This document shows positions 42,597 to 52,147 of a DNA stretch of 64,000 bases, piece after piece (position 1 is the stretch's first letter; every line of letters starts with the position of its first letter). The notes beneath the pieces were generated by a model, which was not told the DNA's origin, made no database searches, and worked only from the letters and a program-made list of their open reading frames with translations. The DNA lies in the IMG/VR virus record IMGVR_UViG_3300028030_000005, positions 1-64,000 of that record; one strand, 5' to 3'. The translations under genes and the position numbers were made by a program. The stretch is from a virus.

Positions 42597-45411
42597 AACT
42601 GAATTGCATTTTTCTGATAAAAAATTGCAGTACATCAGAATTTAACTGCATATTTGATTTGTAATTGAATTTATTGCTCACCTTCCCTTTGGTAATTGTG
42701 TCGTAAACTCCTTGCTTCAAATTATCAATATTTACGATATTGAAGTATGATACTGAAATATTCTTTTCGACTCCCTTAATCTTTATTTTAACCGGAATTT
42801 CACGAATATATCGCTTGACCATTCCTCGCTCAACAGTCAACGTAGTAGTACGTTCGATGTTGTTATTTGAAATCGTTATATTATTGCTTACTGACTTAAC
42901 ATAGAACACTTCCTTAGTCGGTCGATAATATATCCAGTGACCTATCTTGATTCTACGGTCACCATTCACAGTAATTGTACCTTCTCTTGTAAATGGTAGA
43001 TAGATGTTACTTTCGACAATATAGCTCAATAATTGTGCTGCTTGTTCTGCGTATAGGTCTATTTGTTTGTTTTGATTTTTGTTGTTGAAAAAGTATTGAT
43101 TGCTGTAATTTGACGTGACTTCGAGCAGTTTATTGCCAAATATCTGCGCGTATTCATCAAAATAAAGAGATGGTACGTGTCCTAATGATACGGTGTTTCC
43201 TGCAAAATTCCCTTTATCTGTTATTTTGTACCACGCATATGCTTCATTACTAAATTGCAAATCCTCACGAATCACGTCGTCAGAATTGATGTTTATTATT
43301 CGTGGGAAATTCGCTGATGACTTAATAACCACTTCGTCAAGCTCTATCCCTTGTTTTGGAATTAATAGGCCATCGTCAGTAACAATAATGTCTGATTTTC
43401 CTGTTTTTTTTGATTGAGTTTTTTGTTGTGATTGTTGAGTTTGTTTGTATTTATTTTTTTGTGTGGCAGTTGCTGTTCCTACAGTAGATTGGGTTGATTT
43501 GTATTGAGAAAAATCTCCCATATCATCAGCATCAATCTGATTAATCATCGCCATTACAGCATCTTGTGTTACTGGCGGTTGTCTGAAATTTAGATAGTAC
43601 TTGTCTCCATACGTATCTGCAAAAAACTCTACAAACGGTCTTTGAGCTATTTTTTGAAACAGCTGTAGAATATTGCCCTTTGGATTCATTATGCTATCGT
43701 CAATGATTCTTAACTGCCGTACATTATCGTCAACAAAAACTTTGATAATCTGCCAAATTCCATTAGTACGTTTTGTTGACTTTATTAAATCGCTGGTAAC
43801 CACTTGCGTTTTATTATTCCACTGACTGAATACCTCGTCAGGAATGTAACCAATCGATGCTATACGATTAGTTATAAATTCTACTTGCTGTTGTATTGTT
43901 CTTGGAATAACCGCGCTTAATAATTTGAATTCGCCGTTTAACATTCGGTCCGATAATTTACCACCGTAAATACTTTGGCTGTGTCCGATGCTATAAGGAT
44001 TAAAATAACTATTATCGTCAGTCAAAACTTTTATCAAATCTCTACCGCGAATTGAAATTGATGATTCATTTGTTGCTGCTGTTATGTCCTTACCCACAAC
44101 ATCTACCATCGCAATCATATCATACCATTTGTTTGAAGGTATTTGGCTTGAATCATTGTCAATGTCTAATTCCTCAAACGATATTAGTAATAGGTCGTTC
44201 TGATGAATCAACTGCTGATAGTAAAATAGTGGTTGAGTATATTCGCTCGATACATTTTCTCCATCAGAATAAACTTTAGACTTATTGACACTACCCAAAT
44301 TCACAACACCATTGTCTGTTTGTATTACAGTAGAGTCTGATATCTTTGCTGGTAGTGTAATTGAAAAGTTCCCTCCAGCATCGAGTGATATATTAGTCGT
44401 AGCACTAACAATATCGTTTGTAATGTTAATCCATCCAGGAAACCCTTGTAGGTGTAGAGCTCTTGACCACAACCAGATATTAAGTTGTGGATAAATTTGT
44501 TTTGCATCAACTCCTCTGTTATATATTGCTGGAACAAATCCAGGGTCGTTGGTTAAGTGACGTAATATCGGAGCAAAATATTGTATAGAGTTGCTTTTTG
44601 TAATCGTTATATTTGATTGTACCAGATTTTCAAGTGATATCCATTCTTGTTTTATATACACAACAGTTCCTACAGCGATTTTATAATCAAACTCAGAATC
44701 ATATTCAATTTTATCTGATTGTTGTTTTCTTTGTTTATTCGACAGCGCATCATATATTCTGCGATGATTTGTCTTGTTTTTATAAGTAAATTGTAAAAAT
44801 TGCTGCTTTTTCACAACAACATTGCGAAATCTGTCTGTTTTTAACAACTCATCGACAGATATTGATTGAGATACTTGATATGGCGTCGTTTTTTCAGCTG
44901 TTGATTGAATGACTTTTACATCGTCGATGCTACTCTTTTCATTTTCGTCGTCACAAGCTGCTTGAAATAAGTTGGTTGGGTTTTGAATAATGTTGTTGAA
45001 TCGCACTTCCAGATGAACGTGATTCGTTATTCCTTTGTATTTTTTGTAAAGATTTTCAGCCGTTCCTATCACATTACCAACTGCAATAGTTTGCCCAACC
45101 ACAACGTTTGGTTTTGCGTATAAAATTTTAACAGTCACTCCTTTAGCACATCCCATTCCTTTAATGATAATAGAATCATATCTATTGTCGTCACTATATG
45201 CTTTTCCTACGTGGATGATTGTTCCTGGAATTGGCGAGCGAATGTCTTGTCCTGTATAGGTCACTATATCGATTCCTTTGTGAGCGCCCGGAACACTGAC
45301 CCACTTACCATTGATTTTTCGCTTTCTACTGGCACCAAATGCGCCCGAACCCGCAGCATCTTTACCGCGGAATCGTTGATTTGGTACTATGTCGTGTAAT
45401 ATTGGTTTCAT
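42580..45411 (-). CDS. Baseplate hub protein with N-terminal M23 peptidase
   Basis: 943 residues. The first 145 are an M23/LytM peptidase with both metal motifs intact: HKGID (His44, Asp48) and HVHLE (His131, His133). A charged linker leads to a long beta-rich hub region (about 190-900) with a Thr/Gln/Lys-rich stretch near 640-670 and a C-terminal part rich in strands, like gp27/gpD-type hubs. The peptidase probably opens the peptidoglycan crosslinks at injection. It follows the tape measure, the usual hub position. Confidence 0.85.
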   Translation of the reverse strand: MKPILHDIVPNQRFRGKDAAGSGAFGASRKRKINGKWVSVPGAHKGIDIVTYTGQDIRSPIPGTIIHVGKAYSDDNRYDSIIIKGMGCAKGVTVKILYAKPNVVVGQTIAVGNVIGTAENLYKKYKGITNHVHLEVRFNNIIQNPTNLFQAACDDENEKSSIDDVKVIQSTAEKTTPYQVSQSISVDELLKTDRFRNVVVKKQQFLQFTYKNKTNHRRIYDALSNKQRKQQSDKIEYDSEFDYKIAVGTVVYIKQEWISLENLVQSNITITKSNSIQYFAPILRHLTNDPGFVPAIYNRGVDAKQIYPQLNIWLWSRALHLQGFPGWINITNDIVSATTNISLDAGGNFSITLPAKISDSTVIQTDNGVVNLGSVNKSKVYSDGENVSSEYTQPLFYYQQLIHQNDLLLISFEELDIDNDSSQIPSNKWYDMIAMVDVVGKDITAATNESSISIRGRDLIKVLTDDNSYFNPYSIGHSQSIYGGKLSDRMLNGEFKLLSAVIPRTIQQQVEFITNRIASIGYIPDEVFSQWNNKTQVVTSDLIKSTKRTNGIWQIIKVFVDDNVRQLRIIDDSIMNPKGNILQLFQKIAQRPFVEFFADTYGDKYYLNFRQPPVTQDAVMAMINQIDADDMGDFSQYKSTQSTVGTATATQKNKYKQTQQSQQKTQSKKTGKSDIIVTDDGLLIPKQGIELDEVVIKSSANFPRIININSDDVIREDLQFSNEAYAWYKITDKGNFAGNTVSLGHVPSLYFDEYAQIFGNKLLEVTSNYSNQYFFNNKNQNKQIDLYAEQAAQLLSYIVESNIYLPFTREGTITVNGDRRIKIGHWIYYRPTKEVFYVKSVSNNITISNNNIERTTTLTVERGMVKRYIREIPVKIKIKGVEKNISVSYFNIVNIDNLKQGVYDTITKGKVSNKFNYKSNMQLNSDVLQFFIRKMQFSYGKKS

Positions 45412-47138
45412 TAATCGAGTTTACCTATTAATTGGTCGAGCTTGTGTACGATTTTTTCAACATCCTCTCCAATTGGCGATATTAAGTCCTTAAATTTTTC
45501 TGCAAAGTTCAATAATTCAGCTTGCGCTCCAGACGATGAACGCAATGCTCGTCCTTTGTAATCAAGTTCGTGTGTTTTGGCTCCTAAATCAATATCATCC
45601 AATGATTTTGACCCTGATAATAGTGCCCAGATATCTTTCTTACGCATACTACCGCCTGTCAAGCTGTCAAACAATAATGCTTGTGAGTTCAAGTCTCCTC
45701 CCGAACCCTTAACAAAATCAAATAATCCAGACAAATATCCCTTACTCGCAACACCCTTCTCCATCTCCATTTGGAGTTCGAAATATGATTTGTTCGGATT
45801 TTTACGACGCAAGACATCGAATTTAATTGCTTGTGCTTCAGGAGAGCCAGCAGACGTTAATCCTGAATTCAATCTACGCATTGTATCGAATGTATAGTCG
45901 TCAGAATTAAAATTACCACCCATTCCGTATAGGTGCCTCATCAATCCCATTGTTCCAGTTGTTGATGTAGCTCCAGATGACATTAATAAGCTGGTCTGAA
46001 AGTTAGCGAATCCTGACATAACTGCATCCATACGTGCCATATCACTGCCATCTTTTCCAAACACACCAGTGCGATAAAGTGACGAGAATACTCGGGTCGT
46101 CAGTTGTTGAGAGTCTGATGTTCGTGCTAATACTCGCGTTAATTTTTCTAACGTCGTGATTGTTGATTGACTGGTTCCTGTTGATTTCTCTAATTCCAAT
46201 GCATTCATTGTAGCGTCATATCCACCAGCACTTCTACCACGAGCTCTTATAATAGCAGGCATTGATTGAGAAAGGAAGTCCTCACGAGATACACCTAATC
46301 TGCGCGGACCATAATCTCCATATCCTGTCCTACCTATTCCTCCATCAATAATATCGTCAACAGACATCCCTGATAATGCTGCTAATGACGTTGCGCTATT
46401 TTCGCGATTTGCTCTTATTGCTAATGCTCCGACAGATGCTCCAATAATAGCTGTAATTGCGCCTAAAAACGGAAAATCATTCGCTTGTTCGAGTTCTTGA
46501 TTGATGGCAGTTACTCCATCACTACTATTCGTAAATCTACGCGCACTTTGCGCAGCACGAACATAAAACGGACTTCGACGTCCTCCCTTTCCTCCTCCGC
46601 CACTGCCTGAACCTGCAGATTGTTCGTCGTTTTCTTGTGAAAGAGAATCTGCTAATCCAATATATCCTTCTCCTGCATCTGCTAACATAGCTCTATCGAG
46701 CATAGCCTGTTCACGAATTGAATTTGATGTATCAGACTTAATCTCTTGTTGAGATGTTCGTTTGACTGTTTCAATTAATTCGCGAAGTAAATCAATCTGA
46801 ATCTGGTCCTCTTTACTGGATTGACGTAATTCAGAGACTTGTTGTCTGTATTGTTGTTTAAGTGCTGATTGGTCAGCTCCTTCAACTTGAGAAAGTGATT
46901 GGTATCGTCTATCTATCGCAGCACGACGCTGCTTTGCTTCGAGTTTATTTCGCTGTTCGAGAAGTTTTATCTGCTGTTCTATATATTGAACAGACTCACG
47001 TGCATTTTGAGAATTTTGCTGAGCTTCTCTTATTAGCTCATCACCGAGCTCATTTGCTGATTGCCTTAGCTTAGACATTAGGTCAGCTACTCCATTATCT
47101 CTGGCACTAAAAACTATTTCCTTGCGAGTTGAGCTCAT
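45411..47138 (-). CDS. Tape measure protein
   Basis: 575 residues. The N-terminal 170 residues are coiled coil rich in Gln/Arg/Glu, followed by a Ser/Gly linker (SAGSGSGGGGKGG). A hydrophobic stretch (FLGAITAIIGASVGALAI) near residue 225 is typical of tape measures. The rest is helical and Gly-rich. It lies right after the chaperone-like genes. By the usual 1.5 angstrom per residue rule the tail should be about 85 nm. Confidence 0.82.
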   Translation of the reverse strand: MSSTRKEIVFSARDNGVADLMSKLRQSANELGDELIREAQQNSQNARESVQYIEQQIKLLEQRNKLEAKQRRAAIDRRYQSLSQVEGADQSALKQQYRQQVSELRQSSKEDQIQIDLLRELIETVKRTSQQEIKSDTSNSIREQAMLDRAMLADAGEGYIGLADSLSQENDEQSAGSGSGGGGKGGRRSPFYVRAAQSARRFTNSSDGVTAINQELEQANDFPFLGAITAIIGASVGALAIRANRENSATSLAALSGMSVDDIIDGGIGRTGYGDYGPRRLGVSREDFLSQSMPAIIRARGRSAGGYDATMNALELEKSTGTSQSTITTLEKLTRVLARTSDSQQLTTRVFSSLYRTGVFGKDGSDMARMDAVMSGFANFQTSLLMSSGATSTTGTMGLMRHLYGMGGNFNSDDYTFDTMRRLNSGLTSAGSPEAQAIKFDVLRRKNPNKSYFELQMEMEKGVASKGYLSGLFDFVKGSGGDLNSQALLFDSLTGGSMRKKDIWALLSGSKSLDDIDLGAKTHELDYKGRALRSSSGAQAELLNFAEKFKDLISPIGEDVEKIVHKLDQLIGKLD

Positions 47139-47503
47139 ATTATAAGTTCGTCTGATTCATCTTGAATATCTGTGATTGATATTTTATCATAAATATCGTC
47201 AATTTCATCGTTGGTCAGTTGTTGTTGGGTAGATTTTTTTAACCACACTCCCCTACCTGGCACGTATTGTGATATTGGTTGCTGTTCATACAATAGCTGT
47301 TTGTAAAATCTATCCTCCTCCCATTCCATCCGCATATCAATTATTCGTGTGTTGCGATGCTGTTCACTGTTTAGCGCAACTTTATACTTTTCTCTCCACC
47401 AACGGTCTATTGGATATAACTGATTCCACCTGACAATAAAATCACGCAAATGTTGTGATGTAAATGCAGCGACGTCCCTCTTTAATTCAGAAGGACGTCG
47501 CAT
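47135..47503 (-). CDS. Second tail assembly chaperone-like protein
   Basis: The start is taken as the ATG at 47501-47503 (MRRPSELKRDV); a GTG at 47531-47533 would overlap the upstream gene's end by 14 bases. 122 residues with a helical, Arg/Glu-rich core (WWREKYKVALNSEQHRN). It sits between the first chaperone-like gene and the tape measure, as lambda gpT-like products do. An 8-bp inverted repeat follows directly after the ATG. Confidence 0.62.
   Translation of the reverse strand: MRRPSELKRDVAAFTSQHLRDFIVRWNQLYPIDRWWREKYKVALNSEQHRNTRIIDMRMEWEEDRFYKQLLYEQQPISQYVPGRGVWLKKSTQQQLTNDEIDDIYDKISITDIQDESDELII
47471..47500 (-). promoter_or_regulatory. Hairpin at the start of the second chaperone-like gene
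   Basis: CGACGTCC and GGACGTCG form a perfect 8-bp stem with a 14-nt loop, beginning directly after the ATG on the minus strand. It could hold back initiation of this gene or assist recoding across the junction. Its function is not shown. Confidence 0.5.
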
Positions 47504-47519
47504 ATTTGGCTTTATTAGA

Positions 47520-47897
47520 TTATTTGTTCTCACCTTCGTCCTTAGTTTCTACATCTCGAAGTGCTTTGGTAAATTGTTCAAACCACGGAACAAATTGTTG
47601 TTTATATGCTTTTTTTAACTCGGCTAAATCAAATGGGTCGAGCTCTCTCCACGAATTGACTGCAAGGTCCTTCATTAATTGTGGTACCAATATTGATAAA
47701 TAGGCAAACATATCAATATTATCGAGATTGTATTCAGCCCAAACAGTTCTGTTATTCAGCACATCTCCATACCGGCCATTGGCTAAAACAGCCTTCATTT
47801 CCTCTACATCCCACAATTGTCCTGCTGTAGGAGTTTTAACGTGATATGTGTTGTCTTTGATTGTTAATTGTAACGGTGTTCTTAAATTTACGTTCAT
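47520..47897 (-). CDS. First tail assembly chaperone-like protein
   Basis: 125 residues, helical (EEMKAVLANGRYGDV and ELKKAYKQQFVPWFEQF). It lies between the tail tube and the second chaperone gene, where lambda gpG-like proteins sit. The stop is followed closely by the second frame, but I see no clear -1 slippery heptamer; shifting into the second frame would need +1 or -2. Confidence 0.6.
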   Translation of the reverse strand: MNVNLRTPLQLTIKDNTYHVKTPTAGQLWDVEEMKAVLANGRYGDVLNNRTVWAEYNLDNIDMFAYLSILVPQLMKDLAVNSWRELDPFDLAELKKAYKQQFVPWFEQFTKALRDVETKDEGENK

Positions 47898-47916
47898 TTT
47901 GTTTTATTTTAACGGT

Positions 47917-48399
47917 TTATTTTGAATATATCATCGGAGTCAAATATGTGAAGTCTTGATTGTGTCCACTGATTTGACCTTCACTGATTGTTAGTCCTTC
48001 ACGGTCTATAAAAGCCTGATTAATTGTTGCGTGCTTTTTCAATTTTGATTTGATTAGTCCGGTTTGCGGGTCAATAAAATCTTTGGTTTTTTTGAAAACC
48101 ACAACGTCAATTCCGTCCTCTTGTAACAGCATATTGTCGACGAACTCTTGTACAGAACCGGCAGTTCGTTTTATAGCGTCAGGAAGTCCTGTTTTTCGAA
48201 AATCGATTTCATAAAATTCAGCAGAGATATTTCCATTGAATTCTAATGCAGGCACCTCTGATGCGTTGAGTTCTCCGATTCCACTAACACGACCTCGTCT
48301 GTAAGTTTCTGTTATTCGAAGGTTTTTCATCTTACCGACTGTAATTCCTTTAACCTTAATCAAAGCTAATGGTGCGGTTAAAACTTTTTTATCTGACAT
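47917..48399 (-). CDS. Tail tube protein
   Basis: 160 residues, beta-rich, with LALIKVKGITVGKMKNLRIT at the N-terminus (region about 10-30) and a RVSGIGELNASEVPALEFNG core, as in myovirus tube proteins of the gp19/XkdM group. It directly follows the sheath gene, the usual sheath-tube order. Confidence 0.82.
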   Translation of the reverse strand: MSDKKVLTAPLALIKVKGITVGKMKNLRITETYRRGRVSGIGELNASEVPALEFNGNISAEFYEIDFRKTGLPDAIKRTAGSVQEFVDNMLLQEDGIDVVVFKKTKDFIDPQTGLIKSKLKKHATINQAFIDREGLTISEGQISGHNQDFTYLTPMIYSK

Positions 48400-48411
48400 T
48401 TTTAACGTTTT

Positions 48412-50028
48412 TTAGTTTAAGTTGGGGTCTAATATCAATCCTGTGAAAAATAACTTATTTACTTCGAAATTTGGAACGAATCCATAATCGATACAATAAG
48501 CATCTTGTTTTATCTCAACGGTTATATCTTGATATGATAATATCAGATTGTCTTGCGTTGATGTTGCTGTTCTTTTGTTTAAATAAGAATCGACCCATTC
48601 CGCTACCACTTCCGGAGACAATGTAGCTCTGTTTGGACCTTGTTGTTGATTTCCAAGTAGGTCAATTTTCGCATTGACGATTATTTCTTTGTTTAATTGA
48701 GCGGCAATTCTCATCAATTGCCAACTGTGAGAAGTACCGTCAGGATTTACAACGTTTTTGTTATTTTTAAGCGTTGTAATTCCTTGTGTGATTACAAAAG
48801 AGTTTAAATCGTCGTCGTAGTGTGTAGTCAATACACCATTATCGAGAGCAAGCGTCAATTCTTTATCGTTCATTTTATGACGCTCACCTGCATATGCTAA
48901 CGCCTTAAATGTTGGTGGTGTTTGTGGTGGTAATCCTGCGACTCTACCGAGCACATAAGCAGCGTGATATTTACTGTTTTTAATCCACTCACCCATATTG
49001 ATGTTATTTTCAATACATCCTGCGTGAACCACAACAGCTTTCTCGCTATTCAGTGTGTTTGCTGCTGTTATTGATTGAGAGTGGAATGTGTTTCTGTCAT
49101 TTCCTCCACCAACAATAATAGTTTTGTCGAAACGAGCTTCTTGATGTACGTGTGCGAGAATTTTTAAATTATCTACACTAACTGCATCCGCTTCACTATC
49201 TAAACTCAAAATATTCGAATAATCAAGATTTTTGACAGCATCAAGTACATCATCAATTCTGTCAGTATTATAAGTTTGAGTTGCTCCTGCAAATAACTGA
49301 TATCCTGCTAATGACGTAATGTCTGCTGCAACGATTGCTCCTCCTGTTGTTGAAATCAGTTTGAAGTTGTTGTTGAAATCATAATCGACTGATGCCCAAT
49401 CAGCAAATTCGCTGATATCCGCTATCTCCGGACTCGAAGCTATTAATACCGGCTGAACGTCGTTTTGAGATATTCCATCGTATAAAACGCCATTTTCATC
49501 AACTCCTTTATATCCACCTCTCCAAAATTTGAATCTGAACTTGTTTGTATCAACAGTACCTGCTTCTAATGTGACAGCAAATCCTGTTTGTAATTGTCCT
49601 ACCTGGACATCTCCATTTGCTGTAAGTCCTTCGTGCTTGGTTTTTAACGCAATGCTACCATTTGTTAAGTTTAGTGTTAAACTTGCAGCGGTTGTTTTTA
49701 GCGCGCGAACATACCACAAAACAGATACTCCAGGATATCCAGGACCGTTCGGTCTGAATAGTGGCTTAGCTAAGTCATACAACTCACCTCCACCAACAAA
49801 TTTTCTAAAATCGCGAATATTGTCGAATCCATAGATTGAATCTTGTCCTTGTGAGAATTCGCCATCAATTCCTGCACCTCCACCATATTTACTTGTATCA
49901 TCTTTGTCGATGATTAGCACATTGCCGTAAGACAATTTTAACGGTGGATTATTTACTCCTGACGATATTTTTGAATAACTACCGGGTAGTTTAATCAATT
50001 TTCCGTTGAAAATGTATTCTGTTGCCAT
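48412..50028 (-). CDS. Contractile tail sheath protein
   Basis: 538 residues. KLPGSYSKISSGV with LSYGNVLIIDKDD is a typical sheath N-terminus, and GPGYPGVSVLWYVRALKTT followed by beta domains agrees. The C-terminal part (QDITVEIKQDAYCIDYGF, INAKID-type strands) fits the conserved sheath core. A contractile sheath identifies the phage as a myovirus. Confidence 0.9.
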   Translation of the reverse strand: MATEYIFNGKLIKLPGSYSKISSGVNNPPLKLSYGNVLIIDKDDTSKYGGGAGIDGEFSQGQDSIYGFDNIRDFRKFVGGGELYDLAKPLFRPNGPGYPGVSVLWYVRALKTTAASLTLNLTNGSIALKTKHEGLTANGDVQVGQLQTGFAVTLEAGTVDTNKFRFKFWRGGYKGVDENGVLYDGISQNDVQPVLIASSPEIADISEFADWASVDYDFNNNFKLISTTGGAIVAADITSLAGYQLFAGATQTYNTDRIDDVLDAVKNLDYSNILSLDSEADAVSVDNLKILAHVHQEARFDKTIIVGGGNDRNTFHSQSITAANTLNSEKAVVVHAGCIENNINMGEWIKNSKYHAAYVLGRVAGLPPQTPPTFKALAYAGERHKMNDKELTLALDNGVLTTHYDDDLNSFVITQGITTLKNNKNVVNPDGTSHSWQLMRIAAQLNKEIIVNAKIDLLGNQQQGPNRATLSPEVVAEWVDSYLNKRTATSTQDNLILSYQDITVEIKQDAYCIDYGFVPNFEVNKLFFTGLILDPNLN

Positions 50029-50031
50029 AAA

Positions 50032-50208
50032 TTACTTTTTTTCAATTATTTTTTTGCGAACAAACTCTGCTTTCCATTTTTCAAGAGTCTGCAATTGCTT
50101 TCCATACAACTTTGCAACAGCAAAGATGTTTCTATTGCCCAGACCTAATGTTTGAGCGGCGGTAGATGCAGTTATTGTAACATCTTTTTTTGTATTGTTA
50201 TTCGCCAT
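50032..50208 (-). CDS. Small hypothetical protein, 58 aa
   Basis: ATG at 50206-50208 and TAA at 50032-50034. A helical basic protein beginning MANNNTKKDVTITASTAAQ and ending in KKK. It overlaps the 50198-50863 gene by 11 bases and ends 3 bases before the sheath start, which supports expression. Function unknown. Confidence 0.6.
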   Translation of the reverse strand: MANNNTKKDVTITASTAAQTLGLGNRNIFAVAKLYGKQLQTLEKWKAEFVRKKIIEKK

Positions 50209-50863
50209 CGTTAATGATTTTATTTGATTTACATAAAATTATGTCAGCAATGTTTTCGCTTCCCCACCACCTCGGAACCTCTACTTCATAGAAAAACGAG
50301 ATACCTATGCTACGCATAAAAATATTTTCAGGGACAAGGTCCGAATTTATTCTCAATTCTTGACCGGTTAGTGTAGCATTTTGCAATCCAGATAGTGATA
50401 ATGTTTCTAATACAGTAATCAATCCTGCTCTAATCAGATGATACATCAACAACACCTCTGCGCTGTTATCGCTGGTAATTACCAATTGAAATGTTGATTG
50501 AAAATTTTTTCTATATGCTACTGAGCTTCCTGACATTAATTCAAATAACGTATCGCTATCTGACTCATCATTTGATAGCGTACCGTTTGTTTGATTTTCA
50601 CTCGGAATAGTTATATGTACAGTTGGAATTCGAGCTCTTTCTGCATCAAATGCTGTTCTTACTTCTATTTTACGTGGATGCTCTTGTTCTCTGGTAAACA
50701 AATCAATCGCTTGTTCGAGATACTCACGTTTTTCGTCCACAACGCTATCGAAATAATGATGTAATAACGTTTTACTTTTATCAGTAGCTGATATGTAATC
50801 GTTTTTAATGTGCTTCAATAACGCCTCTACTATATGCCTTAAAATAACTTCTGGTATTATCAT
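50198..50863 (-). CDS. Neck/tail-terminator-like protein, 221 aa
   Basis: A helical N-terminus (ILRHIVEALLKHIKND) is followed by an acidic linker and beta strands with GLITVLETLSLSGLQN and VEVPRWWGSENIADI. It lies between the connector genes and the sheath, where tail-terminator or neck proteins occur. No family is certain. Confidence 0.6.
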   Translation of the reverse strand: MIIPEVILRHIVEALLKHIKNDYISATDKSKTLLHHYFDSVVDEKREYLEQAIDLFTREQEHPRKIEVRTAFDAERARIPTVHITIPSENQTNGTLSNDESDSDTLFELMSGSSVAYRKNFQSTFQLVITSDNSAEVLLMYHLIRAGLITVLETLSLSGLQNATLTGQELRINSDLVPENIFMRSIGISFFYEVEVPRWWGSENIADIILCKSNKIINDGE

Positions 50864-51624
50864 AATCCTAAATGTGCTAAGTAACTATCTATTGCGACAT
50901 CAACAATATGTGGAACGTCCGTTTTTTGTAACGCTTTTTCGGCTAATTTTTTTGGTTGAAATCCTGGATGAATCCATCTGTCCGCATCTGAATTTACGCT
51001 AACGCGCCTAAACATTACATATCCACCCCCCTTATTGCTTCCTAATCCTTCATATATTGATGTCATTGCTGTTCCTTTCGGTATTGATGTCATTGCTCCA
51101 CTCTTTAACTTTCTACGCAGAGTTGCTGATTGCGGAATGTGATATTTTGTTGGAATGTCAGATAGTGACAACTGAGCTTTGCCTTGTAGAGCCTTTGCTT
51201 TTTGATGTATTATCGTCGGCATTACTCCTGCAAATGCATTGTTTTCTCCTAATGACGATGGTATTGCAAATCGAAATCCTATTGTCAAGTACGGCAATCC
51301 ATTTTTAGTGTATTTTACTTTCCTACTTGACAAAAATCCGCGTTTCATATCGAACTCACTCGCTCCCATTTCAAGTGCGTTTGCAATCCAAACTGCCGGA
51401 TTGAGATATACTACTCCGGTAAATTTATCACGCTTTTCAACTTGTATTGCTTGTCGATACTGCTCTCGTGTACTTTTTAACGTTGTTTTTGCTTGCGTAT
51501 CCCAATTGCGCGCAAATTGCGCTGTTACCTCATCGACAACAAATTCCAACATATCATCAACTTCTTTTTGTGAGAGTTGAAATTCCGCTGATATATCTCT
51601 TGTGTCGATGGATAAGTCTATCAT
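50860..51624 (-). CDS. Head-tail joining/neck protein, 254 aa
   Basis: A basic protein with LDMLEF-like acidic start and FRFAIPSSLGENNAFAG strands near the middle. Order (connector, this, neck, sheath) suggests an HK97 gp10-like or neck component. It overlaps both neighbours by 3-4 bases. Confidence 0.58.
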   Translation of the reverse strand: MIDLSIDTRDISAEFQLSQKEVDDMLEFVVDEVTAQFARNWDTQAKTTLKSTREQYRQAIQVEKRDKFTGVVYLNPAVWIANALEMGASEFDMKRGFLSSRKVKYTKNGLPYLTIGFRFAIPSSLGENNAFAGVMPTIIHQKAKALQGKAQLSLSDIPTKYHIPQSATLRRKLKSGAMTSIPKGTAMTSIYEGLGSNKGGGYVMFRRVSVNSDADRWIHPGFQPKKLAEKALQKTDVPHIVDVAIDSYLAHLGL

Positions 51625-51785
51625 CGTCGCTTCGAAATTATCTTACCGAGATGTGTGATTGTCATTACAGCAGATATCATAAATGTCAAATATATCCATC
51701 CGTTGTACGGGTACAATTTATTCAGATACATTGTTGTTCCCAGCACTGCAGCTGATATGATTGTAATTATTGTATTCCTTTTCAT
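51621..51785 (-). CDS. Small two-span membrane protein, 54 aa
   Basis: ATG at 51783-51785 and TGA at 51621-51623, sharing bases with the next start in an ATGA overlap. Two hydrophobic segments are visible (IITIISAAVLGTT and IYLTFMISAVMTI). It could be a holin-like or accessory membrane protein. It directly follows another membrane gene. Confidence 0.62.
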   Translation of the reverse strand: MKRNTIITIISAAVLGTTMYLNKLYPYNGWIYLTFMISAVMTITHLGKIISKRR

Positions 51786-52147
51786 AACAATATAATTATC
51801 AAGTTAAATATCCATAAAATGGCGCTAATTATTGACCATATTACAATTAATTTTTTCTTTAATGCAGGTTCATTTTGTCCTACATAAAACAAATCTTTTT
51901 TCCAGACCCACGAAAAATGCCTATCAAACAGAACAGCTCTCGATAATACTACAAAAGTACCAAATTGCCATCCTACATTAATCCACATTAAGATAGCAAA
52001 TGAGAGATGAAACCAAACGTCCCACTGGTGCCATTTGATGTTGTGTTCACTATCTTTACTGTCTTTCGATACGTGATAATCGTGATACACTTCTATCACA
52101 AAGTACATCGTAAAAACAATCAGAATATTTGCTATTTTTATCAACAT
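51782..52147 (-). CDS. Three-span membrane protein, 121 aa
   Basis: Three hydrophobic segments: residues about 5-20 (ANILIVFTMYFVIEV), about 47-70 (LSFAILMWINVGWQF), and about 97-121 (LIVIWSIISAILWIFNLIIILL cut to key part SIISAILWIF). Function unknown. Together with the 51621 gene it places a membrane pair inside the neck module. Confidence 0.68.
   Translation of the reverse strand: MLIKIANILIVFTMYFVIEVYHDYHVSKDSKDSEHNIKWHQWDVWFHLSFAILMWINVGWQFGTFVVLSRAVLFDRHFSWVWKKDLFYVGQNEPALKKKLIVIWSIISAILWIFNLIIILL

Noticed and set aside
47520-47545. A -1 programmed frameshift between the chaperone-like genes
   Set aside because: The sequence near the stop (GAGAACAAATAATC) does not fit XXXYYYZ, and the second frame is +1 relative to the first.
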